Shown: one piece after another, positions 43,570 through 51,971 of the stretch
Layout of the letters: the number at the start of each line of letters is the position of its first letter
How positions within the stretch are numbered: position 1 is the first letter of the stretch
Assembly: GCF_021440085.1 (NCBI RefSeq)
Contig: NZ_JAKCPW010000022.1
Span: 1-64,000, forward strand
Source of the DNA: Dyadobacter sp. CY261
GTDB taxonomy: Bacteria; Bacteroidota; Bacteroidia; Cytophagales; Spirosomataceae
Direction: 5' to 3'
DNA: 64,000 bases
Translations under genes and position numbers: made by a program
The notes under the pieces: model-generated
Databases searched by the model: none
Seen by the model: the letters and a program-made list of their open reading frames with translations, nothing else
What the model was told of the DNA's origin: nothing

Positions 43570-45978
43570 TTAGAATTTGAAGTTGTAGGAAACAGACGGG
43601 ATGACGGTCCCGATAATGGAAAGCCGGTTGGCCTCCGCTTGCAAGGGCCGCTGAATGTCGCCAACTGGCCCATTTGATTGTGAGAAAAATACCGAAAATG
43701 CATTTTGGCGAGCATATACATTGTAGGCAGAGAAAACCCAGTAATCTGTCATTTTTCTGGGCTTACCGTTTCTTTTGAGCGATTTGCCTTCCATTCTCAG
43801 CGACAGATCGAGCCTGTGGTAAGGCGTAATGCGCGTGCTGTTGCGGGAATTGGTGGAGTTGAACGGGATTAGCTGGCCTTGGGAAACGTATCGCTGGTTG
43901 GGGTAGGTGGTCGGTGTCCCGGTGGTGTAGGTAAAGTCGGTCGTGGCGCTCCATTTTTTGTTAAAAGCATAGGAGCCGACGATTTTCAGGTTATGGGTTT
44001 GGTCAAAACGGGCAGCGTACCAGTCGCCATTGTTAATGCCATTTACCTGTAATTCTGAGCGGCTTAATGTGTAGCTGACCCAGCCTGTAAAGTCTCCTTT
44101 CTTTTTTTGAAAATAGAGTTCCAGTCCGTATGCACGGCCTTTTCCGCTCAGCAGGTCGCCTTCGAGAAATTCATTGGCCAATACTTCGGCCCCGCTGATG
44201 TAATCTACTTCATTGGCAGAAGTACGGTAAAACGCCTCGGCAGAAACTTCGTAGGTGCCCGTTTCGCCAATGTCTTTAAAATAACCCAATGTAAGCTGGT
44301 CGCCCACCACCGGTTTCAGATTATTTGAACTTGGTGTCCAGATATTGAGCGGATTGGAGCCGATTGTATTGGAAATAAAATGTACATACTGCGCGGTGCG
44401 GCTGTAGCTGGTCTTGACAGAGCTGCTTTCGTTAATCTGATACTTGGCTGAAATCCTCGGTTCAAGATTTTGATAAGTTTGGATCGATTCGCCGCTTTCA
44501 TAACGCTGCTGTGCGACCACACTGCGTCTTCTGCCGGGAATGGTATCATTGTAAGTATAGGCCGTGCCAGCACCCATGTAATTAAAGTAAGAAAAACGCA
44601 GCCCGTATTGAACTTCCAGTTTCGGACCAATTTTCAGCCGATGATTCAGGTAAGCAGCCATTTCCAGCCCATTCTTTTGCTCCTGACTGTTGTCTGTAGT
44701 CTCGCCGTTGCTTACTGACTTTGTCGTGGATGGGTCAAACTGATAGTACGAGCCTTCCAGTCCAAATTTCAGCTCCGAGTTTTCATTGATAAAATAGCTG
44801 AAATCGGGTTTGATCACATAATTCGTAATCTGCGATTTCCAGCTGTAATTGTTTTGAGCATCCTGCTCCGTTTCCAGGTTGAAATCGTAATTGCTAAAAA
44901 TCCCGGAAAGATTAAAGAAGAGCTTGCTGTTGATCACGCTATTCCAGCGCAAAGTGCCCGACCGGTTTCCCCAGTTGATGCCGGCAGCATCGCTCAACCC
45001 CATATTATCCCGTCCCAAAAAGCCAGAGAGGTAAATGTGGTTTTTAGCGTTGAGCTTATAATTGGTTTTTAATGTAAAGTCATAAAAATTTAGTCCAAAA
45101 CCCGAGTCCAAAAACGGGCCCGCGAGCACATCCGCATACGATCTTCTGGCTGCAAAAATGAACGAACCCTGATCTTTTTTGAGCGGCCCCTGAACTGCGA
45201 CACGGCTGAATATCAGACCTAAGCCGCCTTCAACCTCATACTTCTTCATATTGCCTTCTTTCAGACGGACGTCCAGCACCGAGCTGAGCCGCCCGCCATA
45301 TTGAGAAGGTATCGCTCCTTTATAAAGCTTAACATCTTTCACCGCATCCGGGTTAAAAACCGAGAAAAAACCAAGCATATGCGAGGAATTGAACATCGGC
45401 GCCTCATCGAGCAACACCAGATTTTGGCCCACACTGCCGCCACGCACATTAAAGCCCGACGAACCTTCACCAACCTGACTGACGCCAGGCAGAAATTGCA
45501 GACTTTTGACAATATCCACTTCGCCCAGCAGCGCGGGAAGCTTCTTAATAGTTCGGATATCCAGCTTATTGACGCTCATTTCAACGCTTTTGGTGCCTAG
45601 CGCATCACGGTCATCCACAATCCTGACTTCTTCCAAATTGTTAGAAACGGTCGGCAGATCAATGTTCGCTTGCACGTCTTTATCGAGGACAATCTGCTTT
45701 TCAACCTTTTCAAAACCCATGTAAGTGTATTCGACTTGGTAAGTCCCGGCGGCAAGAGTTAATGAGTAAAACCCGTAAGCATTGGTAGAAGCCCCGCTTT
45801 TGGTCTCCCGTACAAAAACGGTTGCGCCAATAAGCGTCTCACCGCTGGACTGGTCTTTCAATGTCCCGCTCAATGTGAACTTCCCCTGCGCCAACGCCGG
45901 TAAGAACCCGCTTGCCAGGATCGTAATCAGCGCATAACAGAGGCGCGATCTCTTTGTTAAAAGACGAATTAGATGCAT
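43570..45978 (-). CDS. TonB-dependent outer-membrane receptor with CarboxypepD_reg-like domain
   Basis: 802 aa. Signal peptide (about 1-30, ends LPALAQ), carboxypeptidase-regulatory-like domain (SSGETLIGATVFVRETKSG), plug (GGSVGQNLVLLDEAPMFNSS) and a barrel ending in Phe (NFKF). Same length and order as the receptor at 1350-3758, so the two receptor/DUF4249 pairs are paralogous; they differ enough in the barrel to take different ligands. Ligand unknown. Confidence 0.9.
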   Translation of the reverse strand: MHLIRLLTKRSRLCYALITILASGFLPALAQGKFTLSGTLKDQSSGETLIGATVFVRETKSGASTNAYGFYSLTLAAGTYQVEYTYMGFEKVEKQIVLDKDVQANIDLPTVSNNLEEVRIVDDRDALGTKSVEMSVNKLDIRTIKKLPALLGEVDIVKSLQFLPGVSQVGEGSSGFNVRGGSVGQNLVLLDEAPMFNSSHMLGFFSVFNPDAVKDVKLYKGAIPSQYGGRLSSVLDVRLKEGNMKKYEVEGGLGLIFSRVAVQGPLKKDQGSFIFAARRSYADVLAGPFLDSGFGLNFYDFTLKTNYKLNAKNHIYLSGFLGRDNMGLSDAAGINWGNRSGTLRWNSVINSKLFFNLSGIFSNYDFNLETEQDAQNNYSWKSQITNYVIKPDFSYFINENSELKFGLEGSYYQFDPSTTKSVSNGETTDNSQEQKNGLEMAAYLNHRLKIGPKLEVQYGLRFSYFNYMGAGTAYTYNDTIPGRRRSVVAQQRYESGESIQTYQNLEPRISAKYQINESSSVKTSYSRTAQYVHFISNTIGSNPLNIWTPSSNNLKPVVGDQLTLGYFKDIGETGTYEVSAEAFYRTSANEVDYISGAEVLANEFLEGDLLSGKGRAYGLELYFQKKKGDFTGWVSYTLSRSELQVNGINNGDWYAARFDQTHNLKIVGSYAFNKKWSATTDFTYTTGTPTTYPNQRYVSQGQLIPFNSTNSRNSTRITPYHRLDLSLRMEGKSLKRNGKPRKMTDYWVFSAYNVYARQNAFSVFFSQSNGPVGDIQRPLQAEANRLSIIGTVIPSVSYNFKF

Positions 45979-46332
45979 TGTGTATATGGATTAGTTGAAA
46001 ATAGAAAATGCCGTGTCAGCCTATACGTTCGAAGGAGTACACTGCAAATCTATCCGCCGGGAGAAATGGCGTTTTGTGAATTATAGCAAAGCCGCTAACT
46101 TTTATAGGAAGCAGGGGTTTTGGTATAGAAAGGGGATTTGGAGGTGGTGGGATCGTAATGGGAAATGCCGGTTTGGGCCATTTGCTTTATCGCGGATCAT
46201 AATACGTATACCTGTCTTTGAACCATTCCCTTTGTTTGCAACAAACATCGTTAAATAGATGAACTGCCAGAAAACCTTTGCATATTTGATAGATAGCGGT
46301 CAGGTATGACGACCACCAAACTATCTTGACAT
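45979..46332. other. intergenic, 354 bp, divergent promoters
   Basis: Region between the receptor gene (minus) and the GIY-YIG gene (plus). An 87-codon plus-strand ORF at 45995-46258 has an unnatural Trp/Arg/Phe-rich product and is not called. No clear operator was found. Confidence 0.4.
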
Positions 46333-47172
46333 ATGACAATTAATGCGGAGCATATTTTAAAACTGGATTATAGTAATCTTAGTAAATACAAATTACATCT
46401 TGCCTGCTATAACGGACATGAACAACCTTTAAATGTTTATTTACAAGGTTGGGAAAAGTGGGTAAGCTGGAACAAATGGCGTGGAAATAAAAACGACTTC
46501 AACAGAGAGTACATTTTTAGCCTAATTCAATTTTATCATGAACCGAATAAATGGTTATTCGGAGGAATTTTCCGTGTGGTTGATACGCTAGCTGACTACG
46601 GAAATACGGAGGTTGGGTATGAATTAGAATTAGTCGACTTGCACAAAGAACTTGTGGGGAGGCTTGTTATTGACTTTTATCGCTATCAAGGTATGAGGGG
46701 TAGAGCATTTTTACTTGAAAATTATTACCAGAAATTTATTATTTCTGAAATTCTTAAAAGACCGTTTGATGGAATAAATTTCCCTGGATATGAAAACATA
46801 AACATTGACTTTCCAGAATTAGAAATTGTTTTTAGATATCAAAAAAATGATTGGAAAGGTGCGTTGGAAAATGTAAAGGGAGTCTACGTAGTAGTGGACA
46901 AATCAAACGGAAGAAAATACATAGGTTCAGCATATGGTGACTTTGGGATATGGTCAAGATGGGCTGTTTATATTGGTACAGGACATGGCTTCAATGATGA
47001 ACTAACAAGAATTATTTCGGAGAACGGAATTGATTACGCATGGCGAAATTTCAGATTCAGTTTATTAGAATATCGTTCTATGCGTATTGACGACAATGTA
47101 ATAATCAACCGGGAATCTTATTGGAAAGAGGTATTATTGACAAGAGGAGATTTTGGATATAATAAAAACTAA
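46333..47172 (+). CDS. GIY-YIG nuclease-domain protein
   Basis: 279 aa. The C-terminal ~100 residues carry GVYVVVDKSNGRKYIGSAYG (the GIY and YIG tracts), a following Arg in WSRW and Glu in NRESYWKEVLLTR, which match the catalytic layout of GIY-YIG endonucleases. The N-terminal ~170 residues (begins MTINAEHILKLDYSNLSKYK) have no domain that I know. Such proteins appear among mobile and defence genes. It lies in an accessory stretch with a DUF2971 gene and a nucleotidyltransferase-HEPN gene. Confidence 0.8.
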   Translation: MTINAEHILKLDYSNLSKYKLHLACYNGHEQPLNVYLQGWEKWVSWNKWRGNKNDFNREYIFSLIQFYHEPNKWLFGGIFRVVDTLADYGNTEVGYELELVDLHKELVGRLVIDFYRYQGMRGRAFLLENYYQKFIISEILKRPFDGINFPGYENINIDFPELEIVFRYQKNDWKGALENVKGVYVVVDKSNGRKYIGSAYGDFGIWSRWAVYIGTGHGFNDELTRIISENGIDYAWRNFRFSLLEYRSMRIDDNVIINRESYWKEVLLTRGDFGYNKN

Positions 47173-47376
47173 TAGATCTTATCAAAAGGCTACACTGACT
47201 GACGGGAAACCTGAACTGCTAATATGGTTTTACCGAAATGAGAGCTAGCGAACAAAGGGTCAAGTTAGGTTCTATAGTGCAGAGGTTAGGCCGAAGTGCC
47301 TCGGTTTCTCAACTTTTGTAAGTCAAAAAAGCTAGCAACCCATGGCGACAGTGCAATCATCAAACCGATTCAGGAT

Positions 47377-48284
47377 ATGATACTTTACAAATACAGAGGT
47401 AAGTCAGGCAATACGGACAAAATATTTACTGAAAGGAAGGTTTGGCTTTCAAATGCCGCCGGGCTAAACGACCCATTTGAGTGTTCAATTCAAGAAATTG
47501 CAAAAGAATGGATTGATGAACATGTTAGGGAGTTGAAACAGGGACATCTTTCAGGTTTAATTTTTGCATTTATGCAAGCAAAAAAATCCAACAGTCATTT
47601 CTTTGGATTAAGCGTCTCTGATGCAGAAAAACTTATCAGCTCTTTCAAAACTATACCAAGTTTTGACGACAAATATAAATTCTATCGGGAGTTCATGAAA
47701 AGTAGAAATGGGAAGTACCCTTCTGACCCTGAGGCAACCTTTGCAGGTTTTGACCAACAGTTGAATGACGCAGGTATTTTCAGCCTTTCGGAGAACGCCG
47801 AAAACCAATTAATGTGGTCTCATTATGCGGACGATACCAGGGGTATAGCAATTGGCTTTAAAGTTGAGCCAAACTCGAAACTATCTGACGACAATTGTTG
47901 TGTAAAGGTTAACTACTCTGACATGTTACCTTCATTCGCTGGAAAAGGATTCCTTAATGAGATATCTTTCTACATGGATGAATATGGAAGACCGTATTCA
48001 AAACAAAAAGTATCTTTTAGTGACCCAACTTTCAGGTTAGCTATTTCAACTAAGCCCACTGTTTGGAGTTACGAAAGGGAATGGAGATACATTGAAGAGC
48101 AATCGGGAGCTTATCCTTTACCAGTAAAATTAGCGAAATAGTTTTTGGTTTGCGCTGTTCAACAGAAAACAAAGACCGATACAAGGCACTTGCAAAATCG
48201 TATATAAAAAACCCTATTTCTTTTTTTGAAATACAGCGTATCCCAAATACAAATAGTATTGTTAAAGTAAAACTTACAGACTGA
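47377..48284 (+). pseudogene. DUF2971 protein, frameshifted near the C-terminus
   Basis: The first frame from ATG at 47377 (MILYKYRGKSGNTDKIF) has the DUF2971 pattern: VWLSNAAGLNDPFECS, GIFSLSENAENQLMWSHYAD, GIAIGFKV and SYEREWRYI. It stops at 48141 (PLPVKLAK), but the other frame continues with KISEIVFGLRCSTENKDRYK down to TGA at 48284, which is the expected C-terminus. One missing G near 48123-48125 would rejoin them. DUF2971 proteins are of unknown function and often sit in accessory islands. Confidence 0.8.
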
Positions 48285-48415
48285 TGGATATGAATTGCAG
48301 CTATAACCTTCTAGGTAAACTCCTCGCTGACCGTCTTCGGACGGACAGCCATTAATCATTTGAGGCATGCGCTCTCAACCTAACCGCTAAAACGGGTTGC
48401 ATTTCCATTATCATC

Positions 48416-49270
48416 TCAGCCTTCCGTAAATTGCGCAATCCTCTCCCGACAAATACGCTCCGTCAAATCTCTCAACAACGTCACCCGACTGCCCAAATAT
48501 TCTAATTCCGCTTTTTCAATCTTATAATTTCTATTATACCTCGCATCAATGTAAGCTTTTTTAAGAAGTACAAAAAGTCGCTTTTCCTCTTCCGTAGCCA
48601 TTGGGAAAATTGTAGCAAGCTCTGCAAGCTGTTTAACAACTTGATTTCCAAGAATTTAAATGTCGTGGATTCTCGGCTTGTAATCGGTGAATACCAGAAG
48701 TATGGCAGCATAAAACCTTTCTGCGGTTTGATGCAAGAGAAAGGCAGCTTCTTTAAAATTTGAACGGTTAAAAGTATCCTGGTAACTGAGGAAAAAATTT
48801 GAGGCACTTTCGAACCAATGCTCAAATTCCTCGGTAGACTTTTCCACCCGTTGTGCCGGATTTAGATCTTTCGGTTCAGATAAGGTGAATTTTCCGGAAT
48901 CGAAAAGCGTGATTCCTTCTTTCAGGATATCTACAAAGAAGTAGTAATTCCGCTCGATCTTGTCATTTACGAAGCCAATGCTGTGGTAGATGATGCTTGT
49001 TCTCGTGATATCCTAATTAGCCATCAATTCCTCTTCCAGCTCACGCGATTTCTTGACTTGTTTTGCCGAATTTTTGTCCTTGGTGACGATCAGAATATCA
49101 AAGTCGCTTACATACTCGTACTTTTCCTGGAAATCCTCCACCCAGTCACCCCGCGCATAGCTGCCGAAGAGAATGATCATTTCAGCCGGGACTTTGGCCT
49201 GAATTATTTCGGTCAGGGTTTTTAATTCTTCTTGTTTGTGTTGTGGGAGGTGGGTTAAGGAGGTTTTCAT
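48416..49270 (-). pseudogene. nucleotidyltransferase-HEPN fusion protein with two in-frame stops
   Basis: One continuous 284-codon frame with TAG at 49013-49015 and TAA at 48656-48658. N-terminal MNT-type nucleotidyltransferase: EMIILFGSYARGDW and SDFDILIV. After the first stop: SIGFVNDKIERNYYFFVDIL, then a HEPN domain (FLLHQTAERFYAAILLVF, RIHDI). After the second stop: ILGNQVVKQLAELATIFP and the final helices ending IAQFTEG. The position of the TAA is Glu in related proteins as I recall them (HDIE). The pair of domains is known from antitoxin/toxin-like systems in separate or fused form. Inactive as written unless stops are read through. Confidence 0.85.
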
Positions 49271-49391
49271 AGGTGTGTAGTTTTTGAAGAAAAAGATGGT
49301 GCATTTCTAGAATCAATAAACAAACCAAAAAACTCTGACATAACCAGCGATTCCTTAAAAAAACGAGGGCGAAATTTGCCCTTGATAGTTG

Positions 49392-49426
49392 AACGAGGGC
49401 GAATTTTCATTCTTTTCGCCCTCGTT
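49392..49426 (+). repeat. 12-bp perfect hairpin with an extra upstream copy of one arm
   Basis: AACGAGGGCGAA / TTCGCCCTCGTT with an 11-nt loop. A further copy of the left arm at 49363-49373 leads into GGGCGAAATTTGCCC, a second, imperfect palindrome, so two alternative structures are possible. Located between divergent genes, so not an ordinary terminator. Confidence 0.6.
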
Positions 49427-49504
49427 GTTAAAATGAAGGTAAATTTATGCATTTCTTGTATACTGATAAAACAACCTGGGCCGAAGGTATGGCAATACCC
49501 ATTT

Positions 49505-49568
49505 CGTATAAAAGCCAACCGTGTTGGTATAAAAACATCCGCAAAGCCTTCTTTAAATCATACATTTG
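49505..49568 (+). promoter_or_regulatory. LytTR-type direct-repeat operator and promoter (site B)
   Basis: CGTATAAA at 49505, GGTATAAA at 49526 (21 bp apart) and the -7 box TACATTTG at 49561-49568, 35 nt after the start of the second repeat. It stands 28 nt before the LytS-type kinase gene, consistent with autoregulation by the LytTR protein of the same operon. Confidence 0.85.
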
Positions 49569-49595
49569 ATGCTATATTATTACAAATAAATCAGT

Positions 49596-50648
49596 ATGAA
49601 TTCGCAGGCCGGGTTATTGGATGTTACTTTTTTTCGCGTCTTGTGGGGTAGTCCGGGATACCGGTTTTTGAGGCACCTCGCGGCTCTTGTCATGGTAGCC
49701 TTGATGCTTTTTACCATGGACCCGCCGTGGATGAAGCCGTTTCGGCTGGATGCGCAGCTGACGATTTTTGCATTGGTGACGTTTTTATTTTATTCCAATA
49801 TGTACTGGCTGGTCCCCCGTTTTTTGCTACATGGCAAGTATTTGTACTATGGATTGGGTATAGCAGCTTATATCGCCATCGCTTTACTTTTAATCCGAAT
49901 ATTTCAGATTCGCTCCGAGGACTACTTTGTGGGGATTAATGCTGATGAAGGCTATAAGCCCGAAATGGTCATTCGGTTTTTGTTTATTCTGCTGGTCCTA
50001 GTTGGCGCAACGACGGCGATCAAGCTATTTCAAAGGTGGATTGCAGATGCGCGGCGGATTACTGATTTGGAAAGGATTACCATGCAGGCCGAGCTTGAAC
50101 AGCTCAAAAACCAGATTAACCCGCATTTTCTGTTCAACATGCTCAATAATGCCAATGTGCTTACCCAGCGGGACCCGCAGAAGGCTTCGCAGGTGCTGAT
50201 GAAGCTAAGTGATTTTCTGCGTTACCAGATCTACGACTGTGCAAGGCCGCAGGTTTTATTAACCGCCGACATTCATTTTCTGACAGATTTCCTGAACCTT
50301 GAAAAAATCCGCAGAGATAACTTTGAATTTATTATTTCAAAAGAAGGGCAGCTGACGGGCGTGCAGGTCGCGCCTCTTTTGTTCATCACGTTTGTAGAGA
50401 ACGCCGTCAAACATAACATGGATGCCAGTAGCGGCTCTTATGTACACTTATTTTTTGAAGTCCAAAGAAACGAGTTGCTGTTTAAATGTATTAACTCAAA
50501 ACCACTTGTAGCAGCCAAGAAAGGGGTAGGAGGGTTGGGCCTCGAAAATGTAAGTCGCAGGTTGCAGCTGCTTTATCCGTTGACACATCAATTGGAAATC
50601 AATGACCAGACTGACACTTTTACCGTAACCTTAAAAATCACTCTATGA
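49596..50648 (+). CDS. LytS-type sensor histidine kinase
   Basis: 350 aa. Four membrane helices (about 25-150), then the His_kinase domain with LKNQINPHFLFNMLNNANVL (phospho-accepting His) and an ATP-binding domain with FVENAVKHN (N box) and GGLGLENVSRRL (G box). No separate input domain, so the stimulus is probably sensed in the membrane. ATGA overlap with the LytTR response-regulator gene, and preceded by operator site B. Confidence 0.92.
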   Translation: MNSQAGLLDVTFFRVLWGSPGYRFLRHLAALVMVALMLFTMDPPWMKPFRLDAQLTIFALVTFLFYSNMYWLVPRFLLHGKYLYYGLGIAAYIAIALLLIRIFQIRSEDYFVGINADEGYKPEMVIRFLFILLVLVGATTAIKLFQRWIADARRITDLERITMQAELEQLKNQINPHFLFNMLNNANVLTQRDPQKASQVLMKLSDFLRYQIYDCARPQVLLTADIHFLTDFLNLEKIRRDNFEFIISKEGQLTGVQVAPLLFITFVENAVKHNMDASSGSYVHLFFEVQRNELLFKCINSKPLVAAKKGVGGLGLENVSRRLQLLYPLTHQLEINDQTDTFTVTLKITL

Positions 50649-51367
50649 ACTGCATTATTGTAGATGACGAGCCGCTGGCCAGGGAAGCTATTCAATTGTT
50701 GATCGGCACTTGTAAGGAACTCACTTTGCTGGGTGGTTTTGGTAGTGCCAATCAGGCTTCCAGGTTTATGGACGAGCACGCGGTGGATTTGGTTTTTCTG
50801 GACATTCAAATGCCCGGCACCAACGGGATCGAATTTGCAAAATCGATTGCAAAGCAGACGCTGGTGATTTTTACGACTGCATTCAGTCAATACGCTTTGG
50901 ATAGCTATGAGGTGGAAGCGGTCGATTATTTGGTTAAACCGGTCCAGATAGAACGTTTTAACAAGGCGGTCAGCAAAGCATTGTCCTATGCGCAGCTTTT
51001 GAAACCGGACCATTCAGCGGGCAGCGTCGAGCGGTTTTCGGAAGACTATATTTTCATTAAAGCCGACCGGAAAATTTACAAGATCCATTTGAAAGACATT
51101 CTGTTTATCGAGGGGCTGAAAGATTATGTGGTGATCCATACCGAGGACCAGAAAATCATTACGGCTATGAATATCAAAACCATCCATGAAAAGTTGCCGC
51201 AAAATCTTTTTGTGCGTGTCGCTAAATCCTACATTATCAACATCCGGCACATTGACTCTTTCGATAATAACAGTATTTACATTGGTAAGAATGAGATTTC
51301 TATAGGGAATGCGTATCGAAGCTATTTTTTCGACGAGTTTGTAACCAAGAAGTTGTTGACGAGGTAG
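50645..51367 (+). CDS. LytTR-type response regulator
   Basis: 240 aa. Receiver domain (CIIVDDEPLAREAI, phospho-Asp in LVFLDIQMPGTNG, Thr in FTTAFSQYA, Lys in DYLVKPV) and C-terminal LytTR DNA-binding domain (ILFIEGLKDYVVIHTED, FVRVAKSYIINIRHID). LytTR proteins bind direct repeats about 21 bp apart as dimers, which is exactly the geometry of the four sites in this window. It is the only LytTR protein encoded here and so the best candidate for their regulator. Confidence 0.93.
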   Translation: MNCIIVDDEPLAREAIQLLIGTCKELTLLGGFGSANQASRFMDEHAVDLVFLDIQMPGTNGIEFAKSIAKQTLVIFTTAFSQYALDSYEVEAVDYLVKPVQIERFNKAVSKALSYAQLLKPDHSAGSVERFSEDYIFIKADRKIYKIHLKDILFIEGLKDYVVIHTEDQKIITAMNIKTIHEKLPQNLFVRVAKSYIINIRHIDSFDNNSIYIGKNEISIGNAYRSYFFDEFVTKKLLTR

Positions 51368-51373
51368 GGGCTT

Positions 51374-51408
51374 TTAGCCTTTAGCTGTTAGCCTTTAGAT
51401 ATTAGCTT
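51374..51408 (+). repeat. tandem heptamer repeat
   Basis: Five copies of TTAGCNN in a row (TTAGCCT, TTAGCTG, TTAGCCT, TTAGATA, TTAGCTT), just after the LytTR gene stop. Period 7, with a strong period of 14. Heptamer arrays of this type are scattered in Cytophagales genomes; role unknown. Confidence 0.7.
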
Positions 51409-51498
51409 TTTTGACTGTAATCATTAACCTTGAATTTGCAGGCCAGCCGTTTCGGCCGGACAGGATTTCTATGCTTTTTTCAGTAAACAACCCAGGTC

Positions 51499-51939
51499 AT
51501 GGAGGTATTTGACAGACATAAAGACAAGATCATGGTTTGCATGCTTGCGCTGCTGGTTGTGGGTTTGGGGTTTTGGCTGGTTCGTTTGACGAAAGAGCCG
51601 GAAGCTGATTTGCAGGTACCGAAATTAATGGAAACCAGATATCTGACCGGTTTTGTGAGCATTCACAAATCACTCGCGGAGCTGCGGACTTTGTGCCTGA
51701 ATGGGCAATTTGAAACCGCGCACGACACATTTCTGGAATTGCAGTACCAATGGCAGAGGCAGGATGTAGTGGCAGCAGCTATTGAAGATCATTCACCAAG
51801 CCACTATCCTTCCGATAGCCTGGCGAAGCTGGAAAAGTTGCTGCACCACCTCAGTAAAAACGGAGAAAGCCGGGTGGCAAAATGGTTGCTGATTAAAGAG
51901 GTTAAACATTTACACGAGCGCATTGATGACATTCATTGA
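51499..51939 (+). CDS. hypothetical membrane-anchored protein
   Basis: 146 aa. One membrane helix near the N-terminus (MVCMLALLVVGLGFWLVRL, residues 12-30), the rest soluble and helical with Gln/Leu/His-rich segments (LAKLEKLLHHLSKNGESRVA). No known domain. It precedes the DUF5686 gene by 32 nt on the same strand, so it is probably co-transcribed with it. Confidence 0.65.
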   Translation: MEVFDRHKDKIMVCMLALLVVGLGFWLVRLTKEPEADLQVPKLMETRYLTGFVSIHKSLAELRTLCLNGQFETAHDTFLELQYQWQRQDVVAAAIEDHSPSHYPSDSLAKLEKLLHHLSKNGESRVAKWLLIKEVKHLHERIDDIH

Positions 51940-51971
51940 GGCGTACATAGCGCACCGTTACTAACTGATAC

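Larger units (their letters stand above)
49271..49595. other. divergent intergenic region, 325 bp, with hairpin and LytTR site B
   Basis: Contains ACGAGGGCGAA at 49363, again at 49393, and the complement TTCGCCCTCGTT at 49415-49426; the last two make a perfect 12-bp stem (49392-49426). The right part holds the operator of the LytS gene. No gene. Confidence 0.5.

Noticed and set aside
46101..46129. TTTATAGG and GGTATAGA at 21-bp spacing
   Set aside because: The first repeat matches only in TATA and there is no -7 box at the expected place.
45995..46258. 87-codon ORF opposite the receptor promoter
   Set aside because: Very high Trp/Arg/Phe content and no typical codon pattern.
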